Origin: Oscillibacter sp. 1-3
GTDB lineage: Bacteria; Bacillota; Clostridia; Oscillospirales; Oscillospiraceae
Direction of reading: 5' to 3'
Length of the DNA stretch: 64,000 bases
Assembly: GCF_000403435.2 (NCBI RefSeq)
Contig: NZ_KE159711.1
Coordinates: forward strand, 236,880 to 300,879
The position numbers were made by a program, and so were the translations under genes. This document shows positions 43,276 through 51,747 of this stretch, in pieces (within the stretch, counting starts at the first letter, position 1; every line of letters begins with the position of its first letter). Under the pieces are notes generated by a model. The model had not been told where the DNA came from and searched no databases. It saw nothing but the letters and a program-made list of their open reading frames with translations.

Positions 43276-44295
43276 TTAGATTGAATATCCCCCTTGCTTT
43301 TTCCGCTGTGTAAAAAGCAAAACGTACAGCGCAGGCCATACCACACAATGAATAGACAGTATGCCGGCATCTTTGATTGCTGCGCCTGTGTTTCCGGCGG
43401 ACAGGGCCATAATGCCGTCGAAGGCGGGCTGGGATGGGACGAGATTGCAGAGGACCGCCGACAGCCCGCTGACCCCAATCAGAGCGCATAAAATGGGCAC
43501 CGCGATAAATACCAGCATGATGATCTTGATATAGACCACACCGATCATCAGGCCCTCGGAGAGCTTGCCGGTAAACAGTCCGATCAGCGCCGCCACAAAG
43601 GACGACAGAAGAATCAGGGCCAGCATTAGTCCCCAATGGTTCCAGGACAGTTGAAAGCAAATACACGCCGTTATGATAGACGAAAGACTTCCAAAGAGAA
43701 ATCCCACTACAACTTTCTGTAAAAAGTACTGGCAGGGCGTCATGGGCAGTATCTCGTTGACAAACGCCACGCCGTCCTCTTTTTCGGAAATGATGTTCAT
43801 GGCGTTGAACGTACAGCCCATAAACATAGCCACGATCAGCACGGCGGGGATGAAAATGTCTTGAAAGTTTTCCAAAATATCAGGCCGATCCAACACCTGG
43901 ACTTCTGTTTGTTCAGCGTTTTCTTGCCGCTCATAGAGGGTGGGCAGGGTAGCCGCCGCCTGCCGGAAAATCTCCAGCTCGTCCCCGCTGATTGCGGTTT
44001 TGAGGCTGTCTCCGTCTGCTTTTACGCCAATCACATTGGTAGACGGTTCGTTGATGGCGGCGGTCAGCTCCTCCTGGGTCCTGTAGGCCGTCACCGGGCC
44101 ATACCGCTCCAGCCATGTAATTGTCTGCGGGGACAGATCATTTTCCAGTACGCCGAAGTGCAGTTCTCCCAGGCTGGACATATCAATGGAGCCCATGAAA
44201 TTCAGCGCCCCGGCGACCAGGATGGGCAGCAGGAATGTCATCAGGCAGAATTTATCCCACAGGACACTTTTTAGCTGATATTTCAAGCCTTTCAC
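43276..44295 (-). CDS. ABC-2 type transporter permease
   Basis: 339 residues. One transmembrane helix at about 14-34, an outer domain of about 130 residues, then five to six helices. The layout matches ABC-2 permeases with a large first extracellular loop. Last gene of the ATPase/permease/permease operon, 3 bases after the preceding permease gene. Confidence 0.8.
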   Translation of the reverse strand: MKGLKYQLKSVLWDKFCLMTFLLPILVAGALNFMGSIDMSSLGELHFGVLENDLSPQTITWLERYGPVTAYRTQEELTAAINEPSTNVIGVKADGDSLKTAISGDELEIFRQAAATLPTLYERQENAEQTEVQVLDRPDILENFQDIFIPAVLIVAMFMGCTFNAMNIISEKEDGVAFVNEILPMTPCQYFLQKVVVGFLFGSLSSIITACICFQLSWNHWGLMLALILLSSFVAALIGLFTGKLSEGLMIGVVYIKIIMLVFIAVPILCALIGVSGLSAVLCNLVPSQPAFDGIMALSAGNTGAAIKDAGILSIHCVVWPALYVLLFTQRKKQGGYSI

Positions 44296-44298
44296 CCC

Positions 44299-45291
44299 TC
44301 ACCCCTCCTTTCCGATTTCCCGATGGAACGCAAGCCGCACCACCAGGAACAGCAGCGCAATCACACCGGCAGCGCCGGCATAATAGGCAGGGGAAATGTC
44401 TGTTCCGAAATAGGCATTTTTCAGGCCCATATAGACGTGATAGAACGGATGATAGCCGATCCAGTCAAGTTTGATGGAGGTGTTGGCCGACAGGAACACC
44501 GGGGTAGCAGCGAAAATAGCGATGACCAGGTAGGCCAGCGTAAACTGACGGAAATCTTTCAGCAGCAGGGCGCAGAGCAGTCCCACCAAGGCCATCATCA
44601 GGGAAAGAATGGCCGTCTGGAGCAGGACCGCAGGCAGCACCGCCGCTCCATCGTTCAACCCTACGTTCAGCAGGGTGAGCAGCACCGCAAAGGCCAGATC
44701 AGAGAGCAGGAACACCGCCAGCTTGGACAGGAGAAACAAATCTTTTCGCACCGGGAGAATGGCGTGGACACGAATGACCCCCATGCCCTTTTCCTTGAAC
44801 AGTACGGCGGCGATGCCCAAAAATCCCACAGCGGCCAGCTCAAAAAACAGCAGTTCGCAGGTGATCTCTTTCCTTGCCTTTTGCTCCGGCGTGTTTGTAC
44901 CCAGCACCGCCGGAGCTTGGCTGTCCGAAGGCCGCAGCAGGGACAGGGCGTAGTCGGCCCGGTGGCGGTCAACGTGTTCCGCCCCCTTGTAGAGTACCAC
45001 CCGCACACCCCCGCCGCTGGCGTCCAGCCCCACACCGTTGGCGTCGGAGAGCAGGACGGCGTCCATAGCCTCCATAGAGGAAACAATCTGCACCAGGGGC
45101 GATTTTTCCGTCTGTGTCCCCGCCGGGTCATACAGATACACATTGTAGGGCGGCATCTGCATAAAGCGGATATAGCCCAGGTTCACATACGCCGTATAGA
45201 GGGCCAGAAAACCGATCGCCATCAGAAAAAACTTCCCAGACGCCAGCATCCGGCAATCCTTTTTGAACAGGGCGCAAAAGCCTTTTCCCAT
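44299..45291 (-). CDS. ABC-2 type transporter permease
   Basis: 330 residues. An N-terminal helix (ASGKFFLMAIGFLALYTAYV), an outer domain of about 120 residues and about five C-terminal helices. It is a likely heterodimer partner of the permease at 43276-44295. It overlaps the ATPase gene stop by one base. Confidence 0.8.
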   Translation of the reverse strand: MGKGFCALFKKDCRMLASGKFFLMAIGFLALYTAYVNLGYIRFMQMPPYNVYLYDPAGTQTEKSPLVQIVSSMEAMDAVLLSDANGVGLDASGGGVRVVLYKGAEHVDRHRADYALSLLRPSDSQAPAVLGTNTPEQKARKEITCELLFFELAAVGFLGIAAVLFKEKGMGVIRVHAILPVRKDLFLLSKLAVFLLSDLAFAVLLTLLNVGLNDGAAVLPAVLLQTAILSLMMALVGLLCALLLKDFRQFTLAYLVIAIFAATPVFLSANTSIKLDWIGYHPFYHVYMGLKNAYFGTDISPAYYAGAAGVIALLFLVVRLAFHREIGKEG

Positions 45292-46139
45292 CAGGACAGC
45301 CCCCTCCCCGTGTACTGGATGAACATATCCTCCAAGGTCGGCTCCTGGGAGTGGATGCTGATAATCTCGTTGTGGGCAAAGGGAATGCCCGCCTCCAGCT
45401 CCGGTGCCTCAATGGTTTTTGTCTCCCGTTTTCCCCGGTACAGGTAGTCGACGACCACCCGGTGGTTGCTGTTTTTCTCCTTCAGACGCTTGGGCGTATC
45501 CAGGGCTACCAAATTTCCGTTGGAAATGAACGCCACCCGGTCGCACAGCAAATCGGCATCCACCATGTTATGGGTGGTGACGAACACCGTAGTTCCCTTT
45601 TTGCGCTCCTGCTCGATGATCTTTCGGAACAGAACCGCCCCGGAGGGGTCCAGGCCGCTGGTGGGTTCGTCCAGGAACAGCAGCCGGGGATTGCTTACCA
45701 GCGCCCGCGCCATGCTCACCCGCTGGCGCATCCCCTTGGAGTAGGAGGACACCGGCTTTTTCAAAAAATCCGGCTTAAATTCCAGCGTGTCCAGCAGCTC
45801 CCCCACATCCCGCCGCTGTTCCCTGGGGTAGAAGGAGGCGAAGTAGTTCAGGTTGTCCACGGCGCTTAAATTGGCGTATAGGTAAGGAAACTCAAACAGC
45901 ACGCCGATCTTCTGAAAAAATTCCTGGCCGTGAGCGGCGGAGATATCCTGCCCGAACAGCGAGACCTTGCCGCCGTGGCCTTTTAATATCCCAGTGAGTA
46001 TCTTTTGTGTTGTGGACTTCCCGGAGCCGTTGGGCCCCAGGAAACCGAAGATTTCTCCGTCCTCCACGGTGAAGTTCAGGCCGTGGAGGGCCTGCTTGTC
46101 TTTGCCGTAGGAGAACGTCAGGTTTTTGACCTCAATCAC
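45291..46139 (-). CDS. ABC transporter ATP-binding protein (CcmA/BcrA type)
   Basis: About 282 residues. Walker A GPNGSGKST, signature SYSKGMRQRVSMARAL, Walker B LLFLDEPTSGLDP and H-loop TTHNMVD. I chose the GTG at 46139 (VIEVKNLTFSYG): it overlaps the stop of the 48-residue gene (GTGA), has GGGGTGG upstream, and upstream sequence in this frame is not ATPase-like. Exports peptides or lipids with the two permeases. Confidence 0.9.
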   Translation of the reverse strand: MIEVKNLTFSYGKDKQALHGLNFTVEDGEIFGFLGPNGSGKSTTQKILTGILKGHGGKVSLFGQDISAAHGQEFFQKIGVLFEFPYLYANLSAVDNLNYFASFYPREQRRDVGELLDTLEFKPDFLKKPVSSYSKGMRQRVSMARALVSNPRLLFLDEPTSGLDPSGAVLFRKIIEQERKKGTTVFVTTHNMVDADLLCDRVAFISNGNLVALDTPKRLKEKNSNHRVVVDYLYRGKRETKTIEAPELEAGIPFAHNEIISIHSQEPTLEDMFIQYTGRGLS

Positions 46140-46282
46140 TCGTCGCCACCCCACTTTCCACGCTGATCTTTTCCCTGCTGGCGCTTGGTCCACCACTTCA
46201 TGAACTTGATCTTGAAGGGGATGGAGATGACAAGCACCGCCCCAATCACCAGCCACCAGTACCACGCTAACCCAAAGAACAT
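46136..46282 (-). CDS. 48-residue single-span membrane protein upstream of the ABC genes
   Basis: AAGGAGG lies 8 bases before the ATG at 46282. The product starts MFFGLAWYWWLVIGAVLVIS (one transmembrane segment, Trp-rich) and ends in a basic/Trp tail (KFMKWWTKRQQGKDQRGKWGGDE is its charged end, shown here only in outline). Its stop overlaps the ATPase GTG by 3 bases, so translation is coupled. It may be a small subunit or regulator of the ABC exporter. It is too short for many gene finders. Confidence 0.7.
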   Translation of the reverse strand: MFFGLAWYWWLVIGAVLVISIPFKIKFMKWWTKRQQGKDQRGKWGGDE

Positions 46283-46318
46283 AAAAAAACCTCCTTAGTT
46301 GCAGCCCCAATTTTTCTT

Positions 46319-46346
46319 CCTGTTCCCGCCCGGGGGCGGGAACAGG
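46319..46346 (-). terminator. GC-rich hairpin between the HK gene and the ABC genes
   Basis: Perfect 12-bp stem CCTGTTCCCGCC with a 4-base loop. No clean T run follows, so it may pause transcription or process the message rather than terminate fully. Confidence 0.5.
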
Positions 46347-46431
46347 GATTTGAATTGGAAGCTGTATGATAAGGAGAGTTTAAGGTTGCGGTGTGAAATT
46401 GGTGTGAGGCCGCTGTGAAATCTGCGTGAAA

Positions 46432-47502
46432 TTATTCTGTGACGGGGATGGAGAACCAGAACAGCACCCCGTCCACCCGGTTTTCCGCACCGTAGGGCAG
46501 ATTCTGCATGGACAGGATTTGCGCCACAATAGACAGCCCCAGCCCGGAGCCACTGTACTCCGCGCTGCTATCCCGATAGAACTTTGTCCAGATTTTGGGC
46601 AGGGCACTTTCTGGAATGGGCCGGCCTTGATTGTAGATAGAGAAATGCAGCATCCCACTATCCACTTTCAGTTCAAGCTGCAGAACGCCGCCAGGACACA
46701 CATTTTTCCTGGCATTGACAATCAGATTACTTAAAACCTGCTCCATGCGCCGCTGGTCTGTCCTCACAAAAACCTTTTGATCCGGCAGCTCATATTGCAG
46801 CTCAAAATTGGTGTCCGGGGCGTCAATCAGCAGCCGCCCGGCTACTGTCTCCATCAGCTCTACAAAGTCAAAGCGGGTCACATTCAGACTTGCAGCTCCG
46901 CTTTCCAGCGCTGACAGGTCCAGCAAGGTTACGATCAGGCCATTCATTCGCTCCACTTCGGAGACAATGACCTGGGCGTATTTCTGCTTTCTGGCCTCGT
47001 CCATCTCGTCCTGCAAGCCCTCGGCATAGGCCCGGATGATGCCCAGCGGAGTTTTCATCTCGTGGGATAGACTGTCCACCAGTTCCTTGCGCTCGGCCAG
47101 CAGAAGCCGTTCCTTTTCCACATCCTTTTCGAGCTGGGTATTCGCATCCTCCAGACGGACAAGGGCCTGTTGCAGATTTTCAGCCATTGTGTTCAGGCTG
47201 GCAGACAGTTCCCCAAATTCATCGGTTGAAACGAGATTGCAGGGGGCGGAAAAATCCAGTCCCGCCATGCGCTTTGCGGAGGCGTTCAGTTTGTCAATCG
47301 GTTTCGTGATAAAGCGGCCCATGAAAAAGTCTATCCCTAAAACCAGCAGCATAAGAAAACCCAACCAAATCAAGAAAGAAGCATCCTCGCTGACAGGCAG
47401 ACGGGTAGACAGAATATAGGAGAAAATCAGCACAATTCCCGCCAGCTTGGAGAGCATTACAATCTTTTTCCGCACTGTGCGGAGGGAAAAAGCCTCTTTC
47501 AT
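46432..47502 (-). CDS. Sensor histidine kinase
   Basis: 356 residues. Two closely spaced transmembrane helices (about 14-32 and 40-60) leave almost no outer domain, as in intramembrane-sensing kinases. HAMP, H-box LSHEMKTPLGIIRAYAEGL, ATPase lobe ending SGSGLGLSIVAQILSMQNL. The N-box reads LSNLIVNARKN. Overlaps the RR by 4 bases. Intramembrane-sensing kinases usually control a neighbouring ABC exporter, here the genes at 43276-46282. Confidence 0.9.
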   Translation of the reverse strand: MKEAFSLRTVRKKIVMLSKLAGIVLIFSYILSTRLPVSEDASFLIWLGFLMLLVLGIDFFMGRFITKPIDKLNASAKRMAGLDFSAPCNLVSTDEFGELSASLNTMAENLQQALVRLEDANTQLEKDVEKERLLLAERKELVDSLSHEMKTPLGIIRAYAEGLQDEMDEARKQKYAQVIVSEVERMNGLIVTLLDLSALESGAASLNVTRFDFVELMETVAGRLLIDAPDTNFELQYELPDQKVFVRTDQRRMEQVLSNLIVNARKNVCPGGVLQLELKVDSGMLHFSIYNQGRPIPESALPKIWTKFYRDSSAEYSGSGLGLSIVAQILSMQNLPYGAENRVDGVLFWFSIPVTE

Positions 47503-48167
47503 ATTGTTACCTCGAATTTATAGCCGGAGCGGATCAGTGTGACGATATGTCTGCCCTCGTCCCCCAGCTTTTGCCGCAGGGTCTTGATGTGGGTGTCCAC
47601 GGTTCGGGTCGTCCCCTCGAAATCATAGCCCCAGACACGGTTTAGAAGCTGCTCCCTATTGAAAATCTGCCCAAGGTTTGCCATCAGAAAAGCGAGTAAT
47701 TCATACTCCTTATGGGTCAACGAGATCTCCTGGCCGTCCAGATAGACCTTGTGTGCATTGGGATGGAGCATGATTTTCCCAGCAGTGATTGCCCCAGAAG
47801 ACGCAGCAGAGGAGCGGCGCAGCAAGGCATTCACCTTGGCCAACAGCACCTTGGGACTGAAGGGCTTGGTCATGTAGTCGTCTGCGCCGTAGTCGTAGCC
47901 TTTCAGCTTGTCATCCTCCGCGCTTTTGGCGGTAAGCATGATAATAGGCATATCGCTCATTTCCCGCGCCATCTTGCAGACGGAAAAGCCGTCCAGATGG
48001 GGCATCATCACGTCTAAGATCATCAAATCCATAGGATGATTCTTCAACGTGACAAGGGCGTCTATGCCGTCGTTGGCAGTAAAGCAGGCGTGTCCGCCTT
48101 TTCGCATATAGTCTACGATAATGTCCTGCATGGCTTTTTCATCTTCGACAATCAGTATATTTGCCAT
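47499..48167 (-). CDS. OmpR-family response regulator
   Basis: 222 residues. The receiver has EDEKA, phospho-acceptor in ILDVMMPHLDG and MTKPFSPKV; the winged-helix domain ends LIRSGYKFEVTI. First gene of the RR-HK pair. Confidence 0.92.
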   Translation of the reverse strand: MANILIVEDEKAMQDIIVDYMRKGGHACFTANDGIDALVTLKNHPMDLMILDVMMPHLDGFSVCKMAREMSDMPIIMLTAKSAEDDKLKGYDYGADDYMTKPFSPKVLLAKVNALLRRSSAASSGAITAGKIMLHPNAHKVYLDGQEISLTHKEYELLAFLMANLGQIFNREQLLNRVWGYDFEGTTRTVDTHIKTLRQKLGDEGRHIVTLIRSGYKFEVTI

Positions 48168-48264
48168 AGTGCCTCCTGTGAATCACAAAGCCTTTATTTC
48201 AGTGTAGATTATATTAGGTATCAGCCAAAAAGGCAAGAGACTATATATGCGGCCAAATCCTGGG

Positions 48265-48330
48265 GCCAAACATCGTGGGGAAGGTGCGCTGGCTCAGTGT
48301 ACCGATGTTGATGGTCAGCCGCCGCAGGTG
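48265..48330 (-). pseudogene. Relic of thiM
   Basis: Plus-strand bases 48270-48325 match the thiM coding region around 42765-42815 (shared GGTGCGCTGG, CAGTGT/CAGGGT, CCGATGTTGATG/CCAATGTTGATG, CCGCAG). The rest of thiM is missing. It lies just downstream (minus strand) of the second TPP riboswitch, in the same order as in the intact locus. Confidence 0.7.
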
Positions 48331-48376
48331 TGCGGCAGTGGCCGGTTTCACATTCTATCAAAAGTGCAGCAAAAAA

Positions 48377-48405
48377 CAGGAGGCACCCGAATACGATGCC
48401 CCCTG
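48377..48405 (-). terminator. Decayed copy of the riboswitch terminator
   Basis: CAGGAGGCACC ... GATGCCCCCTG corresponds to the perfect stem at 43010-43038 but has two mismatches. The T run is kept. Confidence 0.6.
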
Positions 48406-48412
48406 GAAAAGT

Positions 48413-48512
48413 AGAATTTTCTGTGACTCCCTACAGCGGCATTATCCGCATCAGGTTCAAGGGTCGAAGGTCTACCTTCCTCTCTGCCTGTCACACAAGC
48501 TCCCCCTACTAT
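48413..48512 (-). promoter_or_regulatory. Second TPP riboswitch, orphan, with a changed core base
   Basis: Nearly identical to 43046-43145 over the 5' and central part. The conserved CTGAGAG has become CAGAGAG (plus-strand T at 48485). No intact gene follows, only the thiM relic. The 3' side (ATTTTCTGTGACTCCC) has drifted more. Probably non-functional. Confidence 0.85.
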
Positions 48513-48610
48513 GTTGTTATGGGCGGATTATACACCTCTGCCCGCCTGCGCACAAGTACATTTTGATACGGCGATCCATACGGGCCCTCTATCCGAGTAA
48601 TCCCGGCGCC

Positions 48611-49096
48611 TCATACAGCCTCAAAATTGAACACCTGGTCCCAGGGGAAGTTGGCGGAGGCCTCAATGCTATTGGGCCAGCTGCGGCACCACTCAGGGAC
48701 CCGAGGCGTCTCAACCCGGTCGAGACTGGGTGTATAAGGCTTGATATCCAGCACAGGCGTACCATTGTCAGCGTCAATGTAGTCAAGCTGGATCACTCCT
48801 TGGTCAGCATCAATTTTGATAATCTCCGAAGCTGTCAAGGCAATGGGATTGGGCCGGAGCGGAGACCTTGTGGCGAACACGCCCATAACGGCGGGTGCGT
48901 TCTTATAGGGCTGCTCTGCCTGGAAAATGCACCGGTCTGCGGGATTGTCGCAGTTGCTGAACCACCAGAGCACGTTGATATGGCTGAAGCCGTCCAGCGC
49001 CTCCAGACCGGGAACATACTCCGGGAACAGCTTGATGAATATTCCGTCCTTTCCATTCTGAATCGTTCCAATGGGCCTTACCTGATATTCGTTCAT
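48611..49096 (-). CDS. trmO: TrmO-family tRNA-methyltransferase (UPF0066)
   Basis: 161 residues. The family blocks are seen: RPIGTIQNGKDGIFIKLFPEYVPGLEALDGFSHINVLWWF, GVFATRSPLRPNPIALTASEI and LDIKPYTPSLD. TrmO uses SAM to methylate the t6A base at tRNA position 37. It is shorter than the E. coli form, lacking its C-terminal extension, which is common in Firmicutes and archaea. AAGGAGG precedes the ATG. Its promoter looks MerR-controlled. Confidence 0.85.
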   Translation of the reverse strand: MNEYQVRPIGTIQNGKDGIFIKLFPEYVPGLEALDGFSHINVLWWFSNCDNPADRCIFQAEQPYKNAPAVMGVFATRSPLRPNPIALTASEIIKIDADQGVIQLDYIDADNGTPVLDIKPYTPSLDRVETPRVPEWCRSWPNSIEASANFPWDQVFNFEAV

Positions 49097-49125
49097 ACGA
49101 AAACCTCCTTTTTATTGGCAGGCCC

Positions 49126-49156
49126 AGTATAATACCTCACACTGTGTGAGATGCAA
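49126..49156 (-). promoter_or_regulatory. MerR-type promoter of the trmO-like gene
   Basis: On the minus strand TTGCAT (49156-49151) and TATACT (49131-49126) are 19 bases apart. A perfect palindrome CTCACAC-T-GTGTGAG (49136-49150) fills the spacer. This is the classic arrangement for MerR-family activators; a MerR gene lies directly upstream. Confidence 0.75.
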
Positions 49157-49285
49157 TAGGGAAAATGAATTTTCTCCGTCTGCTTGCTGCGTGTCGTGAA
49201 AGATAAAGAAACGGTACAACCCGAAAGCTGCCCCGTTTCCCAAAACCATTCTAATATGTGTGCTGTCCTTACTCTCAAAGCCGTT

Positions 49286-50098
49286 TTACCTGGCTACCAG
49301 CGGTATTTGGAGCTCTGTGAGATATTTAGTCGGATCTGCCTCGTTCCAAGGTCCTCGATGCACGATCTGCCGTGTGGGACAGGTCATCTGATAAACGCCA
49401 TGCTGGCCCAACCACCTGGCAAAGGCGAGGTAGGCCCCCTTGATATTGGAAAAATCGCCATACACCATGGTACTAGCCATGATGGGCACAGGCTCTGTCA
49501 TACGGAACTGAAATGGCTCCACATCATCCATCAACTTATTCACGGGGGCGCATAGTTCGATGTCAACATCCTGCTCTTTGTACTCCGCATCGTGATAAAT
49601 TGAGAAGGTCTCACCAGAGAGGGCTATGTCTTGCGTTTTTGCAAAAGCGCAGAGTTCCCTCCACAGTTCTCCTTCCGAGTAGTATGTGGGCACCACCCTG
49701 CGCAGGGAAAGGACACGGTACTCCGGTACTGACTTGATGGAGATATTATAATGAAGATCACCACTGTTGCCCAATATCTGTTCCTGGGCAACAGCTATTT
49801 TCTGCAGCTTTTCCTGATCAGCCCGTATGGCCTGCTCAATCTCCAGACGTTTTTCCGAGAGATAGTCAAGTAGCGCACTGTCATCCATCTCCAGTGCCCG
49901 GGCAATCTCTGAAACTTGAAAACCGCTGTCCCGCAGGTATCGAATCCGGTTAAGATGTGGAATCTGCTCCGCAGCATACAGTCGGTGCCCCGTCCATGAA
50001 TCGACTTGCGCTGGTTTGAGAAGGCCCGCTTCATCATAGTACCGGAGCATCCGAATGGACACCTGGGTCAGCCTCGAAAATTCGCCGATCCGAAACAC
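49286..50098 (-). CDS. MerR-family regulator with GyrI-like effector domain
   Basis: 270 residues. MerR HTH at 1-70 (FRIGEFSRLTQVSIRMLRYYDEAGLLKP), a coiled coil at about 80-105, and a GyrI-like ligand domain (about 120-270) as in BmrR-type multidrug sensors. It stands upstream of the trmO-like gene, whose promoter has the matching palindrome, so it may also act there. Confidence 0.88.
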   Translation of the reverse strand: MFRIGEFSRLTQVSIRMLRYYDEAGLLKPAQVDSWTGHRLYAAEQIPHLNRIRYLRDSGFQVSEIARALEMDDSALLDYLSEKRLEIEQAIRADQEKLQKIAVAQEQILGNSGDLHYNISIKSVPEYRVLSLRRVVPTYYSEGELWRELCAFAKTQDIALSGETFSIYHDAEYKEQDVDIELCAPVNKLMDDVEPFQFRMTEPVPIMASTMVYGDFSNIKGAYLAFARWLGQHGVYQMTCPTRQIVHRGPWNEADPTKYLTELQIPLVAR

Positions 50099-50255
50099 AG
50101 CATCACCTCCCTGTATCCTATTATACTGAAACTTCCCTATACCTCAATTCTGCTTTTCAATTACCCAAAAATATTGTACTTTCCGACTTGGGGAACAGCT
50201 AAGAAATGGCCAGGGTCAAGGACTTTCCTATCCCTACAGGAGATGCCTTCGCATT

Positions 50256-50582
50256 TTACGTTCTGTCCGCCTTTTCATACCTGCTCTTCAAAAATTCCAT
50301 GTAATCCGTAAGGCTCTCCTGGGCCTTGGCCGGAAAACCAGCCGGGATTTGAAGCACATTGCGCTGGCCGCCGTATGGATTTGGATTGTCCGTCAGACCC
50401 AGCAGATAGTCAACGGAAACCTTAAAATATCTCGCAATCTCAATCTTGATCGCATCTGGCGGCTCACTTTTGCCCCGCTCATATGATGAAATGGAGTGCT
50501 TGTTTATCTTCAGTATCGCCGCCAATTCATCCTGCGTCAGCCCTGCATCCTTCCGCAGATCCAATAATCTCTCCCCTATCAT
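50256..50582 (-). CDS. XRE-family transcriptional regulator
   Basis: 108 residues. The Cro/C1 HTH covers about 5-60 (LLDLRKDAGLTQDELAAILKINKHSISSYERGKSEP), then VDYLLGLTDNPNPYG. It diverges from the gene at 50750. Operator-like sites resembling those of the XRE gene at 4651 fill the space between. A ribosome site (GGAGGG) is close to the ATG. Confidence 0.87.
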   Translation of the reverse strand: MIGERLLDLRKDAGLTQDELAAILKINKHSISSYERGKSEPPDAIKIEIARYFKVSVDYLLGLTDNPNPYGGQRNVLQIPAGFPAKAQESLTDYMEFLKSRYEKADRT

Positions 50583-50606
50583 CTGGAATCCCTCCTTTAT
50601 GGCCTC

Positions 50607-50715
50607 ATTATAGAATAATAAGTCCCTGCCGCTTTCATTATTGACAAAATAAACCCAACCTGATACATTATAGATAATTACTCGATTTTACGGCGCATGG
50701 TAGAAAATTATTCTT
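50607..50715. promoter_or_regulatory. Operator-like repeats between divergent genes
   Basis: Three AT-rich sites of related form: TATAGAATAATAAG (about 50610), TATAGATAATTACTC (about 50670) and TAGAAAATTATTCT (50701-50714, near-palindrome). They resemble the two sites before the XRE gene at 4651. Confidence 0.4.
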
Positions 50716-50749
50716 TCCCGTGGAGAGTCAGAAGGGGTGAGGCTTACAT

Positions 50750-51640
50750 ATGGATCATATTGCGGAATTGTCTGAGCTGGAGAATGAACTGGGCCAGCTT
50801 CTGCTGACAGAACAGGAATGCGCAGGTGTTTATTACCTGGTTGCTCAGCGTGATGATGAAGCTATCGCAACAGAGTATTACGCAGTCACGGATACGCCCA
50901 TCATATCGCAGGAAGCAAGGGAGTATGGGAAAAAGCACTCCATCTTTTGGCTGTTCTCCAAGGCGGAGGATGCAGGCGGCTGGCGGATCATTGACTATGA
51001 GCTTGGAAGATACCGGGTTCAGAATCACCTCAATCAAGCGTGCAGCCTCCATGAAATTGCGCTCAACGCGGCCGAATTCCACCCGGAGTATTTTGGTACA
51101 TACCCAGTCCCCTTCTCTTCACCGCGAGGGTACACCACTCGGTACTGGATTTTAGAGAATGGGATCTACTGGGTCGAGACAGACCAGTGTGAAGAATTTC
51201 TTACAGTCTGTTATCCTGTTTGGTCCACAGAACTATCCGGCTTGGCCATGCAGGTCGGTGAACAGCTGGAGCATGACAAAACACATGGCATACATCAGAC
51301 TCTGGGCTACATATTTTTCTCTTCCAGTGTCAGCTGCATTCCCATCCACGAGTTGATGCAGACACGCACGAAGTGGGACGGAGCCGTGATAGACAAACGG
51401 GCCTTAATGAATGTGATATGGAGACGTATGCCTGAGTACGCCGTCCTCGCAAACAGGTGGGAACAGACCGGGCAGAATAGTATCCTCTCCGTGATCCTGC
51501 CGCAGTTAGAGTTTGAACAAGAGCGGGTCATACAGAACGACCATATGATCACCATGTTCCCGGATGCCGGCGAAGATTACCAGCTATTCAAAAAAGCGGG
51601 TGCTGCTGCACAGTCCACCCAAAATCCATCGACAGAATAA
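50750..51640 (+). CDS. Hypothetical protein, 296 residues
   Basis: No family recognised. There is no signal peptide or membrane segment. The middle is Trp/Tyr-rich (YWILENGIYWVETDQCEEFLTVCYPVWS), and the C-terminus has a helical region (KRALMNVIWRRMPEYAVLANRW). It is divergent from an XRE regulator with shared operator-like DNA, which suggests control by that regulator. GAAGGGG lies 13-14 bases before the ATG. It ends in a strong terminator. Confidence 0.7.
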   Translation: MDHIAELSELENELGQLLLTEQECAGVYYLVAQRDDEAIATEYYAVTDTPIISQEAREYGKKHSIFWLFSKAEDAGGWRIIDYELGRYRVQNHLNQACSLHEIALNAAEFHPEYFGTYPVPFSSPRGYTTRYWILENGIYWVETDQCEEFLTVCYPVWSTELSGLAMQVGEQLEHDKTHGIHQTLGYIFFSSSVSCIPIHELMQTRTKWDGAVIDKRALMNVIWRRMPEYAVLANRWEQTGQNSILSVILPQLEFEQERVIQNDHMITMFPDAGEDYQLFKKAGAAAQSTQNPSTE

Positions 51641-51643
51641 CAA

Positions 51644-51681
51644 AGAAGCGGGCTGCCCATTCGTGGGGACAGCCCGCTTCT
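51644..51681 (+). terminator. Terminator of the 296-residue protein gene
   Basis: AGAAGCGGGCTG and CAGCCCGCTTCT (12-bp perfect arms) with CCC/GGGG extending the stem. Confidence 0.8.
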
Positions 51682-51747
51682 AATCTCTATACATATCCGG
51701 CATAAGGTGGTAAAATAGGGTCACGCCTAAGAAATCGGAGGTCTGCA

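Noticed and set aside
48275-49132. 285-codon plus-strand frame over the riboswitch and trmO region.
   Set aside because: It is the antisense shadow of trmO and the riboswitch relic.
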